Position numbers and translations under genes: made by a program. Under the pieces are notes generated by a model. It did not search any database and was not told the origin of the DNA. It saw only the letters and a program-made list of their open reading frames with translations. A DNA stretch of 30,199 nt from contig MU616843.1 of the NCBI GenBank assembly GCA_025201705.1, positions 1 to 30,199 on the forward strand, read 5' to 3'. Origin of the DNA: Dissophora ornata. Lineage: Eukaryota > Mortierellomycota > Mortierellomycetes > Mortierellales > Mortierellaceae. This document shows, one piece after another, positions 11,708 through 20,813 of this stretch (within the stretch, counting starts at the first letter, position 1; each line of letters opens with the position of its first letter).

Positions 11708-11941
11708 TTATCCACCTAAGCTCCTTATTTGAGGTTCTTGGCATTTTTGGTGCGCATGTACTCGACCAAGGCACCGACTGTATTTCTTGCCATTGAGTTT
11801 CTTGCGCGTCCGGGATTGACGCGACATATCGTGTTTCAAAGTGCCGTAAAAAGCACGGGTGAAATGGTTGACTGCTCCATCGTGGATAAAGGGCTCGTCG
11901 GTGATGGTCGTGATAGTTGGATGGCCAATAATCACGTCAGC
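11708..11941 (-). CDS. Possible small unrecognised protein, reading frame unresolved
   Basis: I do not recognise this. On the minus strand, from a plausible acceptor (AG at 11943-11942), one frame reads ADVIIGHPTITTITDEPF then HDGAVNHFTRAFYGTLKHD, which looks protein-like. Shortly after, that frame becomes unconvincing, while the +1 frame reads RVNPGRARNSMARN, then TVGALVEYMRTKNAKNLK, to a TAA at 11725-11727. This could be a missed tiny intron, a sequencing or assembly indel, a frameshifted pseudogene, or chance. The upstream exon is also unclear: an ATG near 12074 followed by GTATGT is a candidate, but the intron needed before 11941 would be only 31-40 nt. If real, the gene is convergent with the M28 gene, ending about 90 bp from its poly(A) signal. 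Confidence 0.25.
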   Translation of the reverse strand, partial: ADVIIGHPTITTITDEPFIHDGAVNHFTRAFYGTLKHDMSRQSRTRKKLNGKKYSRCLGRVHAHQKCQEPQIRSLGG

Positions 11942-12079
11942 CTGGTTTGTGGGGGGACTACCGTGATATTACCCTCGGTACGGTGTCTGGCGCGGTCGGC
12001 GCAGTTTTCTCGACTTTATATGCAGTTCGTTGCCACAAGTTTCAAGCCCCAACAATGGCAACATACTAGAATGACTCAT

Positions 12080-14840
12080 CGTGTAAACGGTCGACGACGA
12101 GAATGTAAAGAACGCGTTCCTGAAAAAAATCGTGGTCGCATGTCGAGGGAGAAATAAAAAGGAAAGGATTCGCACAGTATGACTGTACCCATATCCGCAG
12201 TTTCCAACGCTTGCTGACAAACTCTCTGAAAACATAGAAACCTCGAGGCGCCTCTTTTCAGTAACCCATAAACCTAGAGAACATCTTCCTACCTTCAGCA
12301 GATGACCAGAGAGCATGCGTCAGTGACGCAGCATGCCATGAATGATGGTCCATTGTACCGACAAAACTTTTTTGATAAGGCTCTTGGGAGATTATTTCGA
12401 TTCTGGTTTGACATCTCGACCTGTTGCATTGCTTGCAACTCGTCAAGATAAGAGCTATACTTTACTCGCCCATCCACCAAGCCATTCATCGCCTTTCGCC
12501 GCAAATAGAAACGAACAGCTCGTACGCCTCCTATCAACCTTGCACTCAGCCTTTTATGGAATGGGCAAGGCGTAAACTATACAAGAGCATTCCAAATGGA
12601 CATGGCTACCTCGGCAAAACAATTATAATATACTCTGTTGTAGGACAGGGTCAATTGAACGCTAAATTGCGTCCTAGAACCTGAACATTTTGGGGGCTGC
12701 AACCATGGCGACTTCCGAGTACTCTAGACTACATGTACTGTATATCTCATGTAGTATATTTGATCGCTGAGCAGTAAGAACAAAATTCCATATCTTGGCT
12801 GGATGAAGATGTTTCCTACTCCGCTGCACCAGACGATACAATCCCTGACTTTGGTCCTTCACCATGTAGCGCAAGATGAAAGATTGTGCCCAAGAATGCG
12901 GCGCTTGATCCCGCAGTTCAATGGAAATTGCTTTTCAGAGGCACGAATACCTCCCACGGACATTAGAAAATATACTCCCATGTGCATATGCATGATGCAC
13001 CGTCAAAACCCGTTAAACGCGTTCTTTTGATCAAAACACGGATGGGGCCTGAGTGGATACTCTCCCCGGTACAGCATGTGAGGTGAATGAGGCGCACAAA
13101 CCGTTTTCTGTCGGTGTTTGTATTGCGAGATGCATGGGCATGTAGAATGGAAACCTGGTCGACCACTAGGATCCCCATCCGCGACAGATATTTGTTGGGA
13201 GCGATTTCGTTATTTTGTGGTGCACCTGGGATTGTTTTGAAATCGGCGTTGGTAAAGAGCGATTTCTGTTTTTCTCATCAAAGTCACCATTAACTGTAAA
13301 ATCTATGTTGACCTTGGCGCCAATGTTGATGGGAACAATGAAAATATAAACAGCAATTAATCCAATGACGATTGCAATGAAATAGGATTTGAGGATTACA
13401 TCCTTGATGGGAAATACGAACAATGAGCTGTTCTCATCAACAGAGCTGCGGAGAACACAATGGAACACGATTCCCAATCAGCGATAACAACATAAAATGG
13501 GCGTGTGGTTCCTCGGGTTCTAGAACTTTGTTATGCCAAGGCAGTTGTGGTTGTGGTGCAGTTCCACAAAGTCTGCCGCTATTAATTGCGCATGCTCTTC
13601 TACATCGGGCATGCCTACCATTAGAGCAATACAATTCCCATGTCTGAACCTGGTACGGCATCCGTCTTTTTCCCAGGTTCAGATGCATGCCCTGTCATTG
13701 GATTGGTGAGCCGATGGCGAGCGTGTGTCCCACAAGAGCGCCTTTTGACTCGTTTGTTGTGAGAGCCTTCTTTTCATGCTTTCTGAGAGCACTGCATTTT
13801 CGCTGGCTCGCCTCTCCTGGAATTAGTTTCCCTATTGCAATTCTTAGTTCGTTAGACTACCATCGTTTCTTACTCCCCTACCAGGGTTCTTTCATGATGC
13901 AGGTCAAGGAAGGCGTATCTATAGCCGATTGGTCATCATGACCCAAGTGGCCAAAGTACCGCAGCCTGCATACCGCTGTCGAGTATCTCTATCCTTTTTT
14001 TCTCGGTATTTCCTCAACGTGTGGCGATATAGCAAAGGACCGTATACATATGCTGCCTGTGCCGCTTTCCCAGGCAGCAACAAGCGAGTTCAAAAATAAC
14101 ATCAACAAAGAGAGACTACAGCGAATATGATCCTCATGGACAACTATACCTGCAAAAACAGAGTTTCATCCCATTTTTGTCCACATACAAATCATGTACC
14201 ATGTGAGCCCCGTCTTTCAAATCTGTCCCCGGTGAACTACCAGGCTAGTCTGCCTCGGTGTTCTCGGCTCGACACGGTCAGGCACTACACTGTACGGTAG
14301 AGGTACGGCGTGTCAGGCAGAAAGGCTTCTGCATGATTGTTTTCGCAGGGGAAGGAATGCACATCATTGAAGCGTACGCAGGGCTACATACGAAGGACCT
14401 TGTCAGCAAGTTGCTCCAATGGACCCTTCTGTATCTCGGGCTTAATTAATATGCATAATGTACTGAATAAGCGAAAACGACATGTGTATAGGGATGGGTT
14501 AAGTAACCGAGGGCCTCACTTATTTTCACCTGCTTGCGAGAGCAGTAATGTATTCTCTCTTCCATTCAATACTATTCGTGTCAACGATCCCTGTCACCCC
14601 CTTTATTATGCGATGTTTGTTTACTCATAATTTCAGCTCCATTATATCGAAATTAAAGATTGCCTAACCACGAACTGCTTCGTGACAATCTCGGCTGTGG
14701 ACCCTTCTTTTCCTCGGTATAATCAAAGCTGATCCAAGAACGCGCGTTCCTATTCGCAACATTTTCCTGGGCGGTGTGCATGTACTTGATTTTGTACTCG
14801 TTGAGTCCCTTCTGTGCGGCCTCTTTCGTTCCCAGGAACG
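12080..14840. other. Intergenic stretch without a recognised gene
   Basis: About 2.8 kb with only short, uncorroborated ORFs in all frames and no protein family I recognise. One hydrophobic minus-strand ORF is listed separately. I saw no tRNA-like cloverleaf with a GGTTCRA loop, no long terminal repeats and no transposase motifs. Confidence 0.4.
13166..13477 (-). other. Hydrophobic ORF, possible membrane-protein exon or remnant
   Basis: A minus-strand ORF of 103 codons contains VFPIKDVILKSYFIAI followed by VIGLIAVYIFIVP, one convincing membrane helix bordered by charged residues, then INIGAKVNIDFTVNGDF. A splice acceptor-like CTCCGCAG lies just before VDENSSLF. No partner exons with matching character were found upstream, and no family is recognised. 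It could be an isolated exon, a decayed gene or a chance hydrophobic frame in T/A-rich DNA. Confidence 0.2.
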
Positions 14841-14852
14841 TCTCCCGTTTTC

Positions 14853-15070
14853 TTTAAATAGTCAGTCTTCCCCGTGTTCCTTCTTGTTTTCCTTAGCTTT
14901 CGAGTCTCCATTACCCATATCCTAACCTTTCGGTGCCCTCCCCCTCGCTCCTCCAACCCCTTCCTCGCCTTTACGGTAACCCCATCCAGTCTTTTACAGA
15001 CACTTAGCAATCCTCCCAAACAGCCTCCACCTCTTCGTCATCACCGCCTCCAACCAACCCTTCACTCAAC
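14853..15070 (+). promoter_or_regulatory. Core promoter and leader of subtilase 1
   Basis: A TATA-like TTTAAATA lies at 14853-14860. A CT-rich tract follows (about 14936-14970), typical of strongly expressed fungal genes. The leader contains CAGTCTTTTACAGACA at 14987-15002, which is repeated exactly in the leader of the second subtilase (20719-20734). Confidence 0.5.
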
Positions 15071-17781
15071 ATGAAATTCACGGCCATTCTCTCTGCTCTC
15101 GCCGCTGCCACCTTGGTCTCGGCCGGCAAGTTCCATGATATCGGCAAGATCGAGAACACCAACATTCTCCCCGGTGGTTACATTATCGAGTACCACGATG
15201 GTGTTAAGCACTCTGATGCCCACAACGCCTTGAACTCGCACAAGATCGACTACAAGGTCCGCAACGAGTACAACATCTTCAACGGTGCCGCCATCACCGT
15301 CAACTCAAAGCATGACGGAAAGGACATTGCCCAGCTCCCTGGTGTCAAGAACGTCTGGCCCATCACCTTGTACTCCATCCCAAAGGTCAAAAAGTCCTCG
15401 AAGAAGGCGACCGACCCCGAGGTCACTTCTCTCCACCATATGACCGGTGTCGACATTGTCCACAAGAAGTACAAGTTGACCGGTAAGGGTGTCAAGATCG
15501 GTGTCATTGATACCGGTATTGATTACAAGCACCCCGCCTTCGCCGCCCCTGGCGCTGATGCTGGATGCTTCGCCCGCTTTGGTTCCAAGTGCCGTGTTGC
15601 TCACGGATGGGACTTTGTCGGTGATGCTTACACCGGTTTCAACAGCCCTGTCGCCGATGCTGATCCCATGGACTGCGCCGGTCACGGTTCTCACGTTGCT
15701 GGTATCATCGGTGGTAACGCCATGAACATTAAGACAACTCCCAAGCCCCCTACCCCCTTCATTGGTGTTGCTCCCGAGGTCACTTTCGGTGCCTACCGTG
15801 TCTTCGGATGCAGCGGTTCCTCTGGAGATGATGTTATTCTGTCTGCCATGGAGTTGGCCTTTAACGACGGCATGGATGTAAGTCCTCTTTCTGAGCCAAC
15901 TTTATATTTACACCAGCGTCAAACGTTTGGACCCTGCAGCGCACTAACCTGATTTGTCTATATTTGGCGTGGGTCTAGGTCATCAACATGTCCCTCGGAG
16001 GTGGTTCTGCCTACAAGTACAACCCCACCGCCATCCTTGCTGACAAGCTGATTGCCCGCGGAATGGCCTTGGCCGCTGCTGCCGGTAACGATGGCTCCCA
16101 GGGCGCCTGGATGGTCTCTGACTCTGGTTTGGGTGACCTTGCCAGCTCCGTTGCCTCCTTCGACAACGCCTTTGGATTCTACAACTCCTTCACCTATGGT
16201 GGCGTCGCTCACCCTTATGCTCCTTCCTCGGCCTGGAACCAGGCCATCAACCTGCCTGCCAACGCGACTTTGGTCCCAATCTTCGAGAAGAACGGTGCTC
16301 TCTCTGACGGATGCGACCCCGCCATCTACACCGGTCTCAACGTCAAGGGCAAGGTCGTTCTTGCTCTTGGCGACGTCACCCGCTGCAAGTCTGGCGGCCG
16401 CGGTGCCAACGCTTTGGCTGCCGGTGCAGCCGGTCTTCTCATCCAGACCACTCCCCTCGGAATCGCCTCCCTGGGCGGTAACCCCGGTTTCCCTATGGGT
16501 TCCATTGAGAACAAGGCTGGTGACGATATCGTCGCCGTCTACAAGAAGACTCCTACTGCTCCCATCACCTGGAGCACCACTGGCTCCAACTTCCTCGTTG
16601 AAGGTGGTGGAGCTCCTTCGGACTTTTCCTCGTTCGGTTTGGACGGTGAGCTCCGCTCCAAGCCCGATCTTGCTGCCCCTGGTGGTAACATCCTCTCGAC
16701 CTACCCTCTTGCCAAGGGTGGATACGCTGTTCTCTCCGGCACCTCCATGGCCACCCCTTACATCGCTGGTTCTCATGCCTTGTATATGCAGGCAAAGAAA
16801 GCCAAGGCTCACGGCGATGACATCCGCAAGGTTTTCAAGAACACTGCTACCATCTCCTCGAACGCTGGCTCGAAGACCAAGGCCTCTGCTACCAAGCAGG
16901 GATCCGGCTTGATCAACGTTTTGAACGCCATCACCGCCACAACCTCGATCTCCCCTGACCACCTCGACCTCCTTGACTCTGTTCACACCCAGCAGAAGAC
17001 TGTCAAGATCCAGCTCAAGAACTATGGTACCCACACCGAGACCTACACCTTCTCGCACATCCCTGCCGATGGCTTGAACTGGTACAGCGCGAACCAGGTC
17101 TACCCCGCAGTCGAACCTGTCATTGAGGCCGACTACGCCACTGTCAAGTTCTCGCAGAACAAGGTCAAGATCCCAGCCGGCAAGACTGCCAAGATCACCT
17201 TGTCCTTCGCCGAGCCCAAGACCGGTGTCGCTTCCCAGTTCCCCATCTACTCTGGTTACATCGTTGCCACCCCTGAAACGTCCAACGTCCCTGTCCACAT
17301 TCCTTACACTGGATTGAAGGGTGATGTCTCCAAGGTTCCCATTCAGGACACCACCCTCGGTTTCCCTTCCCTGGGCATGGTCGACAGCTCCAACAAACTC
17401 ACCAAAATCCCAAGCAACTTCACCTTCAACTTCGCCGTTAACAAGCCCGTGATCCAGACCCGCTTGGGCTCCCACACCCCCAGCTTCTCGATCCGTGTCT
17501 TCGACTCTGACAAGAAGTTTGTCGGCTACTGGTTCACTGACAACACTGGCACTGCTGACATGGAATGGACCGGTCGTCAGAAGAACGTTGATGACCAGGG
17601 CAAGTTGGTTTTCACCTCCTGGATCTGGACTGGAAAGGTCATGGCCACTGCCAACGCCACCGCCGCTACTACTTTGCCCTCGGGTGCATACAGCGTTGTT
17701 GTTGCCTCGCAGAAGAAGTTGACCCAGGGCAACTACCCTGCCGACTTTGAGATCTATGATTTCGGATCCATCAAGTTTTAA
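15071..17781 (+). CDS. Secreted subtilisin-like serine protease with PA domain (copy 1)
   Basis: Two exons, join(15071..15877, 15979..17781), give 869 aa. A signal peptide (MKFTAILSALAAATLVSA, cleavage after A18) is followed by an I9-type inhibitory propeptide (about 20-104). The S8 catalytic domain has D147 (GVIDTGIDYKHPAF), H205 (DCAGHGSHVAG), oxyanion N306 (AAAAGND) and S525 (LSGTSMATPYIAGS). A PA domain (about 340-465) sits between N306 and the Ser, and a Fn3-like C-terminal region follows (about 575-700), as in Vpr/C5a-peptidase-type subtilases. It should be an extracellular endopeptidase activated by propeptide removal. The single intron splits the catalytic domain after GMD, before VINMSLGGG. 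Codon use is strongly C-ending, unlike the aminopeptidase genes at 6-11.5 kb, suggesting high expression. Its paralogue lies 3 kb downstream in the same orientation. Confidence 0.95.
15399..15578 (+). repeat. 180-bp block identical to subtilase copy 2
   Basis: By direct base-by-base reading this block is identical to 21139-21318, including all synonymous sites, and ends at mismatches on both sides. It spans the propeptide junction and the Asp of the catalytic triad. Other perfect blocks are 16117-16171 with 21885-21939 (55 nt) and 16603-16679 with 22371-22447 (77 nt). Confidence 0.9.
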
Positions 17782-17796
17782 ATAACGAAAAAAAGG

Positions 17797-17818
17797 AAGG
17801 GGTGCTTTCAGACCCCTT
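17797..17818 (+). terminator. Hairpin just after the subtilase 1 stop codon
   Basis: AAGGGGT and ACCCCTT form a perfect 7-bp stem around an 8-nt loop, 16 nt after the stop. There is no AATAAA close by. It could mark 3'-end formation or mRNA stability; this is only suggestive. Confidence 0.3.
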
Positions 17819-17829
17819 TATTTTAGAAC

Positions 17830-20570
17830 AACAAAAGCAATATTGATAGACAGTAATTATGAGAAAGCAAAATAATTATTCATTGTACACCATTATGAAA
17901 AATAACGACAATTGTTCCGTTGGTTGCTTTTGAGTGTTGAGATGACAAGCGACTTGTCTCTTTTTCTTACAAGATAGGCTGGATGGGGGGAAATGATTTA
18001 TTTGCTGTATAATTTGTTGTATTGCAGATCGCTTTTGTATTTCCATCCGAAGAACCTTCTGCTGCCGCTGTGGCGTAATGACTTCAGCACTAGGGCATGA
18101 GCTTGGTTCATTTCCTGGCTTCCTGGCGATGTACGCATAAACAATTATATAGTTGTGGAGAGTGGCAAAATGAGAGATGAAAGGAGCCAAAGACCGGTCT
18201 TCGTACATGTACTCCTGTCCAGACCCCCCCTCAACGGCAAGCTACGATTGACCAACAAAATCAGCAACAAAACCACTCATGACAAGGTAGATTAGCCGTT
18301 TAATGAACAACGTGCAACGCATGCGCCTGGCTTGGTTTTTGCATGCGGTTTCGTTCGCGTTGTAACTGTTTTGGACTGGAAACAAACAGATGAGAGCTAC
18401 GCCGAAGCGGTTATCAAGCTTCGCGCACAGAGAAATAACATGGGCTCCTTGTCTTCGCCGTCGGTCTCTTTGCTAGCTTTCCAACGGGGAACATGAATTC
18501 AAGGTTCATGCCGAGAGCTGTTTGTCGGAAACAGCCAGAGAACAAAAGAAGGTCTAGGACGTCCCTGAGGGTCTGTTTGGTCCAAATATAGTAGTAGCCT
18601 TGGTATCAGGACAGTTAGTTGTAGCCTACTTCAGCGCATTTGTTGGTAGGGCCAAGGCTCCACCTAAACATGAGCAACAAACATCTCATAAATTAGGGAA
18701 GATTATAAAAGAACAACCAGCTGTATAATGGTGTTGTGAACAAAAGCAAAGACGAAAACGCGTGACCGTCGCGCCAAAAGCCGCTGTCGAGAAACCGCGT
18801 GACGCGATTGATCTCTATGCGTCCAGTCCTATTCTACACCACTCTTCATGATCTCCTCCTTCCTTGACATGCACCCTGCGGAATGATCTATCAAGCTACT
18901 ATAGGAGGTGTGTTTCCGACCCGCCATAATATCCCCGGCTTGAGCTCTTGAACGCGCAGCTCAGGGTTATCTAACGACAATGGTAATTGCAGGTCATGGG
19001 GTCCAAGCAAGGTCCTGGAAGTTGACGCGGGTCTGCTTGCGTCTAATGCTTCCTGGAATTTGAGCGTGCCATTCAATTTCTTCTTCTTGCTTGGAAGACA
19101 GAGTCATCGCCATTATTGTTCCGCATGAACGAAAAAAAGTTGGTATATATGGCCATGCACTAATCTACGTTGTCAAATAAGGCTGCTTTGACGCCCCGTT
19201 GTGCCTGAAGACGTTACAAGTTAATGCTGATTGCTTTCAAGAGTGTCTCCACCCAACCCACCATATTTCCGACGTTTTTCTTCTTTTCGTTTCTTTGTTC
19301 TACGCCTAATGAAAAACGTTTTTTTTTATCTAGCTTTGTCGACTGTCGCGACTTTTCGAGCACCAAAATGCACGAGCAGATTTTTATCAAGACCGAGAGT
19401 AAGATATGCCTCCTGGACAAGGCATCTCCCATGTCAGCCTCGCCCAATGTCGCCCTCGACTTTTTTAATTATCAGGGTCATTTATTCATAGACTAAAATA
19501 GTCCACTGTAGTTTTCTTTTCTCACTCTCTCTCCAGGGATTGAACAAACTTTATTCCGCTTCGCCGATCTTGGAATTCTACGGAAAAATGCCTGCTGTAG
19601 GACACAGAGCAAAATAAGCAATATAAAGTATTAGCAGCGAATAGCATGGGAATATTCAAAGTGCCTTTTACCTTATCAAGGGCAACCATGGGAAAATGCA
19701 GGGCCAAGGTCTTTGGACCAAAGTGATGGCACAGAAATGTGTGTGGAATTCCAAGGGAGACTGAGAGTGTCCAAGAGAGGTAAACTAAGATAGAACTGGG
19801 TCGGAGGGTCAAGGTAGGGGAGGATAGTCCTGTACGCATTATCCATGGCGAGGACAGCAAAGGAGTCTTTGGCTAAACCTCTTCTAATGAACACTTTCAG
19901 GATAAATCTCGGAACATGGGCAGTCGTTGCAGGATGGGAATAAACACAAACATGTTGCTCTTGTTGATACTTTCCAACGGTTGTGGTTACTGTTGCAATG
20001 GATTCTATTGTTTGATTGGACGAGTGCCATCAAGCTAGTCTAATAATGAAAGGTTTGGTCATTGTTCCCTCGGTTTGCAAGCCGTGAGGCGAAAAAAAGA
20101 GGAGAAGAAGGCTCTCGCTTCTCACTCGATCAGAAAACAATGGCGATGAGCCCCCATCCTGTCTCGCGTTAATTTTCCTTGCTTTGCGCTTATACGCCTG
20201 GATACACGCCCAACGCTACCGACGAATGCGACCAAAACCATTATCTATTTTTTTCCCTTGTTGCTACGAGAGGGTGAGAGCAATCACGCAAGACACTTAC
20301 AGCAGATAGTTTAGCCCCGTCGCTCCTGCTGCGATTGGCCACGAAGGAGATGGTCCACATGCTTGTGCATCCGCCGCAGACTATCACAGCTCAGAGATAT
20401 CTTTCAGCTCATTTTTTACCCAGGAATCACAAAATTTTAATCCTCATTCAACCGAGACTCTGTTCCTGCGTTCAGGGTGTTCCCTGGGGGCCTAGTCAAA
20501 AAAAAGCTGCGTTCTGGGTGTTCGCACGCATAGACGCATCTCATAAACAGCCCTGCAATTGTCTACCGGC
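17830..20570. other. Intergenic stretch between the two subtilases
   Basis: About 2.7 kb without a recognised gene. A minus-strand ORF at 19522-19860 has a donor-like GATAAG|GTAAAA and an acceptor-like TTTTTCCGTAG before a short tail, but two overlapping frames are equally open and neither resembles a family I know. Regulatory sequence for subtilase 2 is expected near the right end. Confidence 0.4.
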
Positions 20571-20573
20571 GAA

Positions 20574-20813
20574 TATAAATACTCCTCCCTCGACGTCCTC
20601 CTTGGGGGGGCTTCTTTTCTCTTTAGCCATCCAGGACTCCATTACTTCTACCTCCTACTTCCTCTCCCTCCCTCCCCCTCCGCTCCCTCCCCCCACTTCC
20701 ATACGGAACCACCCCTCACAGTCTTTTACAGACATCGTCAATCCTCTCAACACTCACCGCTCCATCATATCTAGACACACTCTACGCAGCTTTCACAGCA
20801 GTCCCTCTCAAAC
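20574..20813 (+). promoter_or_regulatory. Core promoter and leader of subtilase 2
   Basis: TATAAATA lies at 20574-20581, followed by a long pyrimidine tract (about 20640-20700). The leader repeats CAGTCTTTTACAGACA (20719-20734) found in copy 1, and both are followed by AATCCTC within about 15 nt. The distance from this motif to the ATG is similar (about 70-80 nt). Confidence 0.6.

Noticed and set aside
11708..11941. An ornithine decarboxylase antizyme-type programmed +1 frameshift
   Set aside because: No UCC-UGA-type slippery stop at the shift and no antizyme C-terminal motif; the first frame does not stop at the junction.
12295..12537. An 80-codon minus-strand ORF
   Set aside because: Short, no motif, and no splice partners that extend it.
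15958..17475. A 505-codon antisense ORF across the second exon of subtilase 1
   Set aside because: It is a codon-bias shadow: the sense strand lacks TTA, CTA and TCA. The translation is Gly/Val/Asp-rich with no domain.
19522..19860. A minus-strand ORF with plausible donor and acceptor
   Set aside because: Two overlapping frames are equally open, no family is recognised, and the last exon would encode only about eight residues.
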